Below are positions 30,585 to 39,130 of a stretch of DNA of 44,939 nucleotides, one piece after another. The stretch is taken from contig NZ_CP026498.1 of assembly GCF_002953255.1 (NCBI RefSeq), forward strand, positions 8,763,269-8,808,207, given 5' to 3'. Both the position numbers and the translations under genes were made by a program. The notes under the pieces are model-generated. The model was not told the origin of the DNA. It did no database searches and saw only the letters and a list, made by a program, of their open reading frames with translations. Source of the DNA: Streptomyces sp. CB01881 (GTDB lineage: Bacteria > Actinomycetota > Actinomycetes > Streptomycetales > Streptomycetaceae). How positions within the stretch are numbered: position 1 is the stretch's first letter; the number at the start of each line of letters is the position of its first letter.

Positions 30585-32518
30585 GCCCCTGCCTTGGTGA
30601 GGGTGGCCGCGTCGCCGGTCGACTGCGCCGGGATCGCTGCCTCGTGGAACTCCAGCTGCTGCCGGCGGTTGGGGATGAGGCCTTCGGGGCGGACCCGCAT
30701 CAGGACGATGAGGGCGATGCCGAAGGCGAGCAGCTGGTAGTCGGAGAGGAATTCGAGCTTCTTCGGGACGAGGAAGAGGAGGGTGGCGCCGGCCAGGGGG
30801 CCGCTGATGGTGCCCATGCCGCCGAGGATGACGGCGGCGAGCAGGAAGGCGGAGTTGGGCGGCAGGGCCTCGGCGAAGGTGTACTGGTCGGGGGTGACGG
30901 TGTAGCTGACGTGGGCCTGGACGGTGCCGGCGAGGCCGGCGAGGCAGGCGCCGAGGGCGAAGGCGAGGAGCTTGAGGCGGAAGCCGTTGATGCCCATGGC
31001 CTCGGCGGCGGTCTCGTCCTCGCGGATGGCGACCCAGGCGCGGCCGATGCGGGAGTTGCCGACGCGGGCGAAGACCAGCACGACGAGGGCGGTGACCAGC
31101 AGCATCAGCAGGTAGTAGTTGGAGAAGCGGCCGAGTTCGACGCCGAGCACGGTGTGCGGCTTGCCGAGGTTGAAGCCGAGGATCTCCAGGTCGGGGATGC
31201 GCGGGATGCCGTTGGAGCCGTTGGTGATCTTGGGGCCGGTGGTCCCGTTGAGGTTGAGCATGGTGATGCGGAAGATCTCGCCGAACCCGAGGGTGACGAT
31301 GGCGAGGTAGTCGCCGCGCAGTCGCAGGGTCGGGGCGCCGATGATGACGCCGAAGACCATGGAGACGACGGCGCCGGTGAGCATCGCGGCCCAGAACGGG
31401 AACTGGACGTGGATCGGGGAGGCGGGGGAGCCGGAGACCAGGGCGGCGGCGTAGGCGCCGACGCCGAGGAAGGCGACGTACCCGAGGTCGAGCAGGCCGG
31501 CCAGGCCGACGACGATGTTGAGGCCGAGTGCGACGGTGGCGAAGATCAGGATGTTGGCGGCGACCGAGGTGTACTGGTCGCTGGTCTGGGTGAAGGGGAA
31601 GCTGGCGGCGGCGGCGAAGGCGGCGCCGGTGGTGACCGAGCGGTACTTGACGGTCAGGGAGCGCAGCCGGGGCAGCAGTCCGGACTTGGTGATCGCGGGG
31701 ATGACGGTGCCGGCCAGCAGCAGGTAGCCGATGAAGAGCTCGCCGTACTCGGTGTCGATGCCGAAGGTGATCGCGAACAGGCCGGTGGCGAAGGCCGCGA
31801 CGATGAGGAGGATCTCGGCCCAGGAGGGGAGTTCGCGGGGGGCGGGCAGCGGCCGGGTGATGTTGGCGATGCGCAGCCAGTGGTTGGCGAGGTGGCCGAG
31901 CTGGACGGCGAGGACGGCTGCGGCGCCGATGACGAGGCCGCCGGCGAGGGCGGTCAGCACGGGGGCGACCGGCTTGTCCTCGGGGATGGCGTGGGTGGCG
32001 AACCAGACGACGGCGGCGGCCGGCACGAGCAGGAAGAGCCGTCGGTCGAGGACGCGCAGGGTGACGCCGGTGCGCCGGTCGAGGGGGAGGCCGAGGGCGC
32101 CGGCGAGGGTGAGCAGTGAGCCGGCGCCGAGGACCCAGCCGCCGGGTTCGAGGTTGGCGAGGCCGCCGAGGTCGGTGGCGATGGCGGTGATGGAGAACCA
32201 GCCGACGACGAAGGCGCCGGCGGCGGCGAGGAGGACGGCGTTGTTGCTGCGGGAGGGGGCGGCCCAGCGCAGGCCGGGGACGCCCTGGGTGGCGAGGAGG
32301 AGGACGAGGGTGAGCAGGCCGGCGGTGAGGGCGAGCCACTGGAGTCCGGCGGGGGAGCCGAAGTAGGTGAGGTCGCCGGGGAATTCGGAGGTCCAGGTCC
32401 AGGACATCAGGGCGGAGCCGGCGGTGGCGGCGGCGCCGAGGCCGGTGAGGAGGGCGGCGGCGCGGGCCGGCAGGGGGAGGACCGGGCTGGTCTCGGTGGT
32501 GGTGGTCATGGTGCTCAC
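30581..32518 (-). CDS. livM: Branched-chain amino-acid ABC transporter permease, long form
   Basis: Membrane permease of 645 residues. The C-terminal ~330 residues contain the LivM core (NIVVGLAGLLDLGYVAFLGVGAYAAAL, GDYLAIVTLGFGEIFRITMLNL, AWVAIREDETAAEAMGINGFRLKLLAFALGA). The N-terminal ~300 residues add several further hydrophobic segments, making it much longer than the ~350-425 residues typical of enterobacterial LivM; similar long forms are known in streptomycetes. The GTG start overlaps livH by 4 bases. The final residues are hydrophilic (RPEGLIPNRRQQLEF). Confidence 0.94.
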
Positions 32519-33444
32519 GCCCTGTCCGCGACGCGCTCGCCGAGCAGGCCCTGGGGCCGGACGAGCAGCACGACGATGAGGAGTACGAAGGCCCAGACGT
32601 CCTTCCAGGCGCCGCCTCCGAAGAGGTGCATGCCGGGGAGGTGCTGGATGTATCCGGTGGCGAGGGCTTCGGCGAGGCCGAGGGCGACGCCGCCGAGCAT
32701 GGCGCCGTAGATGTTGCCGATGCCGCCGAGGACGGCGGCGGTGAAGGCCTTGAGGCCGAGGATGAAGCCCATGCGGAAGTCGACCTGGCCGCTGCGCAGG
32801 CCGTAGGCGACGGCGGCGACGGCGGCGAACGCGGCGCCGATGGCGAAGGCCATGACGATGATGCGGTCGGTGTCGATGCCCATGAGCTTGGCGGTGTCGG
32901 GGTCCTGGCTGGTGGCCTGCATGGCGCGGCCGGAGCGGGTGCGGGTGACGAACCAGCCGAGGGCGAGCATGCAGAGCGGGGCGGCGATGAGCAGGAAGAT
33001 GTCGCTGCGCTGGATGGTGACGGAGCCGAGCTCGAAGGGGTCACCGGGGATCTTGGGGAAGACGCGGGCCTTCTTGGCGTCGGGGTAGAAGGAGAAGACC
33101 AGCTGCTGGAGGACGATCGAGAGGCCGATCGCGGTGATGAGGGGGGCGAGCCGGGGGGCGGTGCGCAGCGGCCGGTAGGCGAAGCGCTCGGCGGCGACGG
33201 CGGTGAGGGTGGAGACCAGGATGCCGGCGATCAGCATCAGCGGTAGGGCCAGCCAGAGTGTGGTGCCGCCGGGGAGGGCGAGGTAGGCGGTCAGGGCGCC
33301 GAAGCCGCCGACCATGACGATCTCGCCGTGGGCGAAGTTGATGAGCTGGACGATGCCGTAGACCATCGTGTAGCCGATCGCGACGAGCCCGTAGAGGGCG
33401 CCGAGGATCAGGCCGTTGGCCAGCTGCTGCGGTAGGTCGTGCAC
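32515..33444 (-). CDS. livH: Branched-chain amino-acid ABC transporter permease
   Basis: Inner-membrane permease of 309 residues with about eight membrane segments. LivH signatures are NGLILGALYGLVAIGYTMVYGIVQLINFAHGEI at the N-terminus, GRAMQATSQDPDTAKLMGIDTDRII in the ATPase-contacting loop, and GLKAFTAAVLGGIGNIYGAMLGG. The GTG start (33442-33444) is supported by alignment of MHDLPQQLANGL. It lies 127 bp downstream of livJ with a hairpin between, and is the first of four genes with 4-base overlaps. Confidence 0.95.
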   Translation of the reverse strand: MHDLPQQLANGLILGALYGLVAIGYTMVYGIVQLINFAHGEIVMVGGFGALTAYLALPGGTTLWLALPLMLIAGILVSTLTAVAAERFAYRPLRTAPRLAPLITAIGLSIVLQQLVFSFYPDAKKARVFPKIPGDPFELGSVTIQRSDIFLLIAAPLCMLALGWFVTRTRSGRAMQATSQDPDTAKLMGIDTDRIIVMAFAIGAAFAAVAAVAYGLRSGQVDFRMGFILGLKAFTAAVLGGIGNIYGAMLGGVALGLAEALATGYIQHLPGMHLFGGGAWKDVWAFVLLIVVLLVRPQGLLGERVADRA

Positions 33445-33497
33445 CGCTGGGCCTCCGTTGTGCGTGGGGTGGGTCCGCGTGGGTGGTGGATGTGGGT

Positions 33498-33526
33498 GCG
33501 CGGGGGCACTCGTGGCGCCCCCGCGC
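33498..33526 (-). terminator. Hairpin between livJ and livH (partial terminator)
   Basis: GCGCGGGGGC (33498-33507) pairs perfectly with GCCCCCGCGC (33517-33526) around a 9-base loop, 46 bases after the livJ stop and 54 bases before livH. Placement after a binding-protein gene suggests transcript stabilisation or partial termination, which would make binding protein more abundant than permease. This is inference. Confidence 0.7.
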
Positions 33527-33571
33527 GGGTAACTCCGACGTTCTAGTGGTTCTGCTGACTCGGTGTCAGGT

Positions 33572-34804
33572 TCAGCCGTTGAAGGTGCCGGACTTCTCCA
33601 CGGCCCACTTGCCGTCCTTGACGGCGTAGACGGTGAGCTGCTTGTTGGTGGTGTCGCCGAACTCGTCGAAGGAGACCTTGCCGGTGACGCCGTCGAAGGA
33701 GACCTTCTGGACGGCCTCGACGACCTTGGCGCGGGGGTTGTCGGGGAGCTTGCCGTTGTTGGCGCTCACGACGGCCTTGACGGCCTGGATGATGGCCCAG
33801 CCGCTGTCGTAGGAGTAGCCGCCGTAGGTCTCGTAGGCGTCCTTGTAGCCGGCGGCCTTGTAGTCGGCGATGAACTTGGCGGCGGTGGGGAGCTGCTCGA
33901 CGGGGAGGCCGACGGCGGTGGCGTAGTCGCCCTGGCTCTTGGGGTTGAGCTTGATGAAGTCGCCGCTCTGGATGCCGTCGCCGCCCATCAGCGGGATGGT
34001 GACGCCGGCGTCCTTGAGCTGGAGGGAGAGCGGGCCGGCGGCGGGGTACTCGCCGCCGTAGTAGACGGCTTCGGCGCCGGAGTTCTTGACCTTGGTGACG
34101 ACGGCGGCGAAGTCGCGGTCGTCGGGGTTGACGTGCTCCTCGCCGACGATGGTGCCGCCCTGCTTGGTGAACTCGCCCTTGAAGGTGGCGGCGAGGCCGG
34201 CGCCGTAGGTCTTCTGGTCGTCGATGAGGAAGACCTTGGTCTTCTTCGCGTCCTTGGCGAGGAACTGGGCGGCGAAGGGGCCCTGGACGGCGTCGGTGGT
34301 GGAGGTGCGGAAGTAGGACTTGAAGGGGCGGGCCTTGGTGCCGCTGGCCCACTTCTCGCCCTGGCTGAGGGCGACGCCGGTGTTGGCGGGGGAGATCTGG
34401 GCGAGGTTGGCGTCGTTGAAGATCTGCTGCATCGACTGGGCGACGCTGGAGTTGAGGGGGCCGACGACGCCGATGACGTCCTTGTCGGCGACCAGCTGGG
34501 TGGCGTTCTGCTGGCCGGGGGCGGGCTTGGCGGTGTCGTCGAGGGCCTTGATCTGGAACTTGACGCCCGGGACCTCGTTCTTCTCGTTGGCCTGCTTGAC
34601 CGCGAGCTCGACGGAGTTGCGGATGCCGAGGCCGAGGGCGGAGAGGTCGCCGGTGAGGGGCGCGTCGACGCCGATGGTGACGGTGGTGCTGGACCCGGCG
34701 TTGTTGCCGTCCCCGGACTTCTTCTCGTCGCGGGAGCCGCAGGCGCTGAGGCTGAGGGCGCCGATCACGGCAATGCTCACGACAACTGCTGAACGATGAC
34801 GCAC
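33572..34804 (-). CDS. livJ: Branched-chain amino-acid ABC transporter binding lipoprotein
   Basis: Extracellular ligand-binding lipoprotein of 410 residues feeding LivHMGF. Signal peptide MRHRSAVVVSIAVIGALSLSAC has lipobox LSAC with Cys22; a Lys/Ser/Gly linker precedes the type-I periplasmic-binding fold (VTIGVDAPLTGDLSALGLGIRNSVELAVKQAN, VIGVVGPLNSSVAQSMQQIFNDANLAQISPA, VFLIDDQKTYGAGLAATFKGEF, VYYGGEYPAAGPL). The GTG at 34802-34804 has GAAGGGG upstream at good spacing; the frame stays open far upstream but without coding similarity. Specificity for Leu/Ile/Val is inferred from the family and operon. The upstream gap is full of inverted repeats. Confidence 0.94.
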   Translation of the reverse strand: MRHRSAVVVSIAVIGALSLSACGSRDEKKSGDGNNAGSSTTVTIGVDAPLTGDLSALGLGIRNSVELAVKQANEKNEVPGVKFQIKALDDTAKPAPGQQNATQLVADKDVIGVVGPLNSSVAQSMQQIFNDANLAQISPANTGVALSQGEKWASGTKARPFKSYFRTSTTDAVQGPFAAQFLAKDAKKTKVFLIDDQKTYGAGLAATFKGEFTKQGGTIVGEEHVNPDDRDFAAVVTKVKNSGAEAVYYGGEYPAAGPLSLQLKDAGVTIPLMGGDGIQSGDFIKLNPKSQGDYATAVGLPVEQLPTAAKFIADYKAAGYKDAYETYGGYSYDSGWAIIQAVKAVVSANNGKLPDNPRAKVVEAVQKVSFDGVTGKVSFDEFGDTTNKQLTVYAVKDGKWAVEKSGTFNG

Positions 34805-35378
34805 GAGGGTCCCCTTCGGTTCGGGAGGCGCCGCACCTGAGTGGCGGGAGCCGGATGCGCGGTGGGCCTGGCCCAATCCGGTGGCGCGGTGACTGGCCGT
34901 GACTCTAGATGCCCCTGGGCGGCTCGGGCAGTGGTGTGGCGAGGCTGTGATTCTCTTGTTATGAGCACACGGAGAGCCCGTCTCACTATGTGGTCGTTTC
35001 GGCTCGATCGATCCTGTACTTCCGGGGCGTCTGCTAGCCCACGGAGGCATGTAAGGCCCAGAAATGCAGGTGACTCCTGGCCTCTCCGATAATCGGACGC
35101 GACTGTCCGCCATGTTGGTTTCGGTCGTTTGCGTCCGAATATCGGACATATAAGGGGCTGAGGCCCCACTCCCGGATCGTCGGGGGTCCGGGAGGTGCTG
35201 GATCTTCGGATTTCCTAGCTGTTACGCGCTGTTACATTCTGAAAGTCTGACAACATGCAACCGCCCCCTTGTATAGACCAACGCCTGCCCAGGGCAGGTG
35301 AAGGTCAAACAAGGGGGCGGGCAAGGGAATTGACGGCCGGCCGGGCCGGCCGGGAGGGGCCGGCCGGCCGACGGGCCG
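34805..35378. promoter_or_regulatory. Highly structured upstream region of livJ
   Basis: 574 bp without a credible gene. From the livJ side it contains: a possible minus-strand -10 TAGAGT near 34900; two similar inverted repeats TCCGATAATCGGA (35085-35097) and GTCCGAATATCGGAC (35133-35147); hairpins GGGGC-TGAG-GCCCC (35154-35167) and CTCCCGGA-n10-TCCGGGAG (35169-35194); a 10-bp tandem repeat of GCTGTTAC (35218-35237); a plus-strand promoter-like pair; a nested hairpin (35261-35320); and the thioesterase terminator. Regulation by amino-acid or nitrogen supply is plausible but not shown. Confidence 0.6.
35261..35320. other. Nested hairpin, candidate structured RNA or terminator
   Basis: CCGCCCCCTTGT (35261-35272) pairs with ACAAGGGGGCGG (35309-35320) over 12 bp. 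Inside, GACC pairs with GGTC, and at the tip CCTGCCC-A-GGGCAGG forms another stem, separated by nearly symmetric internal loops (ATA/AA and AACG/TGAA). This is a 60-base rod with bulges, unusual for a simple terminator. It is foldable on either strand. Confidence 0.6.
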
Positions 35379-35381
35379 TCA
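35331..35381 (-). terminator. Terminator overlapping the thioesterase stop codon
   Basis: TGACGGCC followed by repeated GGCC/CCGG (35331-35351) pairs with the complementary run ending GGGCCGTCA (to 35381). The TGA stop of the minus-strand gene lies inside the stem. Confidence 0.75.
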
Positions 35382-35843
35382 GAGGTCGCGGAGCATGCAC
35401 GTCAGCCGGCAGCTGGTGACCCGCCTGCCGGTGTCGTCGGTGATCGCGATCTCGTAGGTGGCGGCGGTGCGCCCCTTGAACACGGCGGTCGCCACCCCGG
35501 TGACCAGCCCGGAGGTGGCCGAGCGGTGGTGGGTGGCGTTGAGGTCGACACCCACCGCGTACCGGCCCGGGCCGGCGTGCAGCATCGCGCCGACCGAGCC
35601 GAGGGTCTCGGCCAGCGCCGCCGAGGCACCGCCGTGCAGCAGCCCGTACGGCTGCTGGTTGCCCTCGACCGGCATGGTGCCGACCACGCGGTCGCCCGAG
35701 GCCTCGACGATCCGGATGCCGAGCTTCTCGCCGAGGTGCCCGCCGGAGAAGGTCGCCGGGTCGACGCCGAGCTTGGCGAAGTGGTCCAGCACCTCCTGCG
35801 GGACCTTCAGGACGGGGGCCGCGTCGGGGGCAGCTTCGGTCAT
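35379..35843 (-). CDS. PaaI-type hotdog thioesterase
   Basis: A 154-residue hotdog-fold protein probably hydrolysing acyl-CoA thioesters. The family core is GNQQPYGLLHGGASAALAETLGSVGA (the LLHGGA(S/A)-AL-E arrangement of the PaaI/4-hydroxybenzoyl-CoA type) with VGVDLNATHHRSATSGLVTGVA and YEIAITDDTGRRVTSCRLTCML. The ATG at 35841-35843 has AGGAG 8-12 bases upstream. It is transcribed divergently from polA with 223 bp between. The physiological substrate is unknown; entries of this type near polA are common in streptomycetes. Confidence 0.9.
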   Translation of the reverse strand: MTEAAPDAAPVLKVPQEVLDHFAKLGVDPATFSGGHLGEKLGIRIVEASGDRVVGTMPVEGNQQPYGLLHGGASAALAETLGSVGAMLHAGPGRYAVGVDLNATHHRSATSGLVTGVATAVFKGRTAATYEIAITDDTGRRVTSCRLTCMLRDL

Positions 35844-36066
35844 GGGGGAGCTCCTGCCGCTTGGGGTCACGTCATCGTGCTGCCTGTGATCGTACGACCG
35901 TCCTACTCGGCGGTAGCGGTCGCGTCGAGGGGCTGGCGTGGCGGGCGGTGCGCCGCGGCGGGCCCGCCGTCGCGGGGGCGGGCCCCGGCTCCGGCACGCC
36001 CCTTTTGTCGGTGCCGGGCCATAGGATCGGTGACCGGCAGTGGAATCGGCAGGAACGGACGTTGAC

Positions 36067-38814
36067 GTGGCTACGCAGAGTACGGACAAGAGCGCGGCGG
36101 GTGGCGGCGGGGCCCGGCCCCGGCTGATGCTGCTCGACGGGCACTCGATGGCCTACCGGGCGTTCTACGCGCTGCCCGTGGAGAACTTCAACACCTCCAC
36201 CGGCCAGCCCACCAACGCGGTGTACGGCTTCGCCTCGATGCTCGCCAACACCGTCCGGGACGAGCAGCCCACCCACCTCGCGGTCGCCTTCGACCTCTCC
36301 CGGCAGACGTTCCGCTCCGCCGAGTTCCCCGACTACAAGGCCAACCGCGCCAAGACGCCGGACGAGTTCCGCAGCCAGGTGCCGCTGATCGGCGAGCTGC
36401 TCGACGCCATGAACATCCCGCGGATGACCGTCGAGGGCTTCGAGGCCGACGACATCATCGCCACCCTGGCCACCGCGGCCGAGGCCGCCGGCTTCGACGT
36501 CGACATCGTCACCGGCGACCGGGACTCGCTCCAGCTGGTCACCGAGCACGTCACCGTCCTCTACCCGACCAAGGGCGTCTCCGAACTCACCCGCTACACC
36601 CCGGAGAAGGTCGCCGAGAAGTACGGCGTCACCCCCCGCCAGTACCCCGACCTCGCGGCGCTGCGCGGCGACCCGTCCGACAACCTGCCCGGCATCCCCG
36701 GCGTCGGCGAGAAGACCGCCGCCAAGTGGGTCAACCAGTTCGGCTCCTTCGACGAACTCGTCACCCGCGCCGACGAGGTGAAGGGCAAGATCGGCGAGAA
36801 GCTGCGCGAGCACCTCGACTCGGTCAAGCGCAACCGCATCCTCACCGAGCTGGTCCGCGACGTCGAACTCCCGCTCGGCGTCGGCGACCTGGGCCGCGCC
36901 GCGTTCGACCGCGAGGCCGTCGGCACCCTGATGGAGTCGCTGGAGTTCCGCAACGCCAACTTCCGCGACCGCGTCTTCGGCATCGACCCGGCCGGCGCCG
37001 AGCCCGAGGCCGCCGCCGAGCTCGCCCCCGGCGTCGAGGTCGACGGCGAGCTGCTCACCGACCCGGGCACCCTGGCCGCCTGGCTCCGGGAGCACGCCGC
37101 CGACGGCAAGACCCCGGTCGCCGTCGCCGCCGTCTACCGGTGGGCGCTCGGCAGCGGCGAGGTCACCGAGGTCGCGCTCGCCGCCGGGGAGGCCGCCGCC
37201 TGGTTCGACCCGGCGCTGCTCGCCGAGGAGGACGAGCGCGCCTTCGCCGCCTGGCTGGCCGACCCGGCCGCCCCCAAGGCCCTGCACATCGCCAAGCAGG
37301 TCATGCGCGCCTTCGCCGAGCGCGGCTGGCGGATCGAGGGCGTCGTCGCCGACACCGCCCTCGCCGCCTACCTGGAGAAGCCCGGCCGCCGCACCTTCAC
37401 CCTGGAGGTGCTCGCCGAGGAGTACCTCGCCCGCTCGCTCGCCCCGGCCCCCGCCGCCGAGAGCGGCCAGCTCGCCTTCGACGCCCCCGACGAGGACGCG
37501 ACGGCCGCCGCCCAGGCCCTGATGCTCCAGGCCCGCGCCGTGCTCGACCTCGCGGCGCTCTTCGACACCCGCCTCGCCGAGGTCGGCGCCACCGGGCTGC
37601 TGCGCGACATGGAGCTGCCGATCGCCGCCCTGCTGGCCCGCATGGAGCGCACCGGCATCGCCGCCGACCGCCCCTGGCTCACCAGCCTGGAGAACCAGTT
37701 CGCCGCCGAGATCCAGCGCGTGGTCGAGGAGGCGCACGCCGCCGCCGGCCACGAGTTCAACCTCGGCTCGCCCAAGCAGCTCCAGGAGATCCTCTTCGGC
37801 GAGCTGGCGCTGCCCAAGACCAAGAAGATCAAGACCGGCTACACCACCGACGCCGACGCCCTCACCTGGCTCGCCACCCAGACCGACAACGAGCTGCCGG
37901 TCATCCTGCTGCGCCACCGCGACCAGGCCAAGCTGCGCACCACCGTCGAGGGCCTGCTCAAGACGGTCTCCCCGGCCGGGCGGATCCACACCACCTTCAA
38001 CCAGATGGTCGCGGCCACCGGCCGGCTCTCCTCGCAGGACCCGAACCTGCAGAACATCCCCGTCCGCACCGAGGAGGGCCGGATGATCCGCCGGGCCTTC
38101 GTCGTCGGCGACGGCTACGAGGCGCTGCTCACCGCCGACTACTCGCAGATCGAGCTGCGGATCATGGCCCACCTCTCCGAGGACGAGGCCCTGACCGAGG
38201 CCTTCGCCACCGGCGAGGACCTGCACACCACCGTCGCCTCCCAGGTCTTCGAGGTCCCCGGTGACGCGGTCGACGCCGAGATGCGCCGCAAGATCAAGGC
38301 GATGTCCTACGGCCTCGCCTACGGCCTCTCCGCCTACGGTCTCTCCCAGCAGCTCGGCATCAAGCCCGGCGAGGCCCAAGGCCTGATGGACACCTACTTC
38401 GAGCGGTTCGGCGGCGTGCGCGACTACCTGCGCCGGGTCGTCGACGAGGCCCGCGCCACCGGCTACACCGAGACCCTGCTCGGCCGCCGCCGCTACCTGC
38501 CCGACCTCAACAGCGACAACCGCCAGCGCCGCGAGATGGCCGAGCGGATGGCCCTCAACGCCCCGATCCAGGGTTCGGCCGCCGACATCGTCAAGATCGC
38601 CATGCTGCGGGTGGACGAGGCGCTGACCGCCGCTGGCCTCACCTCCCGGATGCTGCTCCAGGTGCACGACGAAATCGTGCTGGAGCTCGCCCCCGGCGAG
38701 CGCGAGCAGGTCGAGGCGATCGTCCGCGAGCAGATGGCCGGGGCCTACCCGCTGCGCGCCCCGCTCGACGTCTCGGTCGGCGTCGGCGCCAACTGGGAGT
38801 CCGCCGCGCACTGA
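36067..38814 (+). CDS. polA: DNA polymerase I
   Basis: Repair and Okazaki-fragment polymerase, 915 residues. The N-terminal 5'-3' exonuclease has LMLLDGHSMAYRAF, FDLSRQTFRSAEFPDYKANR, GFEADDIIATLA and VTGDRDSLQLV. The central domain lacks the DxE acids of a proofreading exonuclease (the strand reads PVAVAAVYRWA), so 3'-5' activity is probably absent. Polymerase motifs: A, TADYSQIELRIMAHL with Asp691; B, RRKIKAMSYGLAYG with Lys744 and Tyr748; C, QVHDEIVLE with Asp868-Glu869. Tyr748 occupies the position of E. coli Phe762, as in mycobacterial Pol I. The GTG at 36067 gives MATQST..., matching relatives; an in-frame GTG at 36040 is an alternative. A 16-bp-stem terminator follows. Confidence 0.96.
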   Translation: MATQSTDKSAAGGGGARPRLMLLDGHSMAYRAFYALPVENFNTSTGQPTNAVYGFASMLANTVRDEQPTHLAVAFDLSRQTFRSAEFPDYKANRAKTPDEFRSQVPLIGELLDAMNIPRMTVEGFEADDIIATLATAAEAAGFDVDIVTGDRDSLQLVTEHVTVLYPTKGVSELTRYTPEKVAEKYGVTPRQYPDLAALRGDPSDNLPGIPGVGEKTAAKWVNQFGSFDELVTRADEVKGKIGEKLREHLDSVKRNRILTELVRDVELPLGVGDLGRAAFDREAVGTLMESLEFRNANFRDRVFGIDPAGAEPEAAAELAPGVEVDGELLTDPGTLAAWLREHAADGKTPVAVAAVYRWALGSGEVTEVALAAGEAAAWFDPALLAEEDERAFAAWLADPAAPKALHIAKQVMRAFAERGWRIEGVVADTALAAYLEKPGRRTFTLEVLAEEYLARSLAPAPAAESGQLAFDAPDEDATAAAQALMLQARAVLDLAALFDTRLAEVGATGLLRDMELPIAALLARMERTGIAADRPWLTSLENQFAAEIQRVVEEAHAAAGHEFNLGSPKQLQEILFGELALPKTKKIKTGYTTDADALTWLATQTDNELPVILLRHRDQAKLRTTVEGLLKTVSPAGRIHTTFNQMVAATGRLSSQDPNLQNIPVRTEEGRMIRRAFVVGDGYEALLTADYSQIELRIMAHLSEDEALTEAFATGEDLHTTVASQVFEVPGDAVDAEMRRKIKAMSYGLAYGLSAYGLSQQLGIKPGEAQGLMDTYFERFGGVRDYLRRVVDEARATGYTETLLGRRRYLPDLNSDNRQRREMAERMALNAPIQGSAADIVKIAMLRVDEALTAAGLTSRMLLQVHDEIVLELAPGEREQVEAIVREQMAGAYPLRAPLDVSVGVGANWESAAH

Positions 38815-38826
38815 CGACACCTCACC

Positions 38827-38871
38827 GGCCCGCGTGGGCGCCGACCGGACCGGCCGGCGCCCACGCGGGCC
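38827..38871 (+). terminator. Terminator of polA
   Basis: GGCCCGCGTGGGCGCC (38827-38842) pairs perfectly with GGCGCCCACGCGGGCC (38856-38871) around a 13-base loop, 12 bases after the stop; a short T-containing tract follows. Confidence 0.9.
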
Positions 38872-39047
38872 ACTGCTGTTCGCGGCCGCCTGCCGCGCCC
38901 GGGGCCGACGCCCTGCCCGCCGACGCCGCGCCGGAGGACCGGCCCTGAGCGTGCGCCGGGCCACCGCAGTGCGCCCCGGGGGTTGATCCGGCGTCAGGGA
39001 ACCACTTCACTTGTCATGGCACCGACGCTCTTGATCGCGGTGCGGTG

Positions 39048-39095
39048 CCGCTCCACCCGCACCGCCCGCTCCACCCGCACGGCCCGCTCCACCGC
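39048..39095 (+). repeat. 18-bp tandem repeat in the 5' region of the secreted protein gene
   Basis: The unit CCGCTCCACCCGCACCGC is repeated about 2.5 times (units start at 39048, 39066 and 39084, the last diverged), ending about 35 bases before the ATG at 39131. The rest of the 38872-39130 gap shows no gene. Confidence 0.7.
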
Positions 39096-39130
39096 TCCGA
39101 CGCCTCACCCGACGAGTCTGGAGATCCCTC

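Noticed and set aside
34805..35149. N-terminal extension of LivJ upstream of the signal peptide
   Set aside because: It would place a lipoprotein signal internally and covers operator-like repeats; the GTG at 34804 has a good ribosome site.
35872..38964. A 1,030-codon minus-strand open frame opposite polA
   Set aside because: Pure shadow of polA codon bias with no recognisable motif.
39048..39095. Possible CRISPR-like array
   Set aside because: Direct tandem units without spacers; a simple repeat. No CRISPR array or cas gene is seen anywhere.
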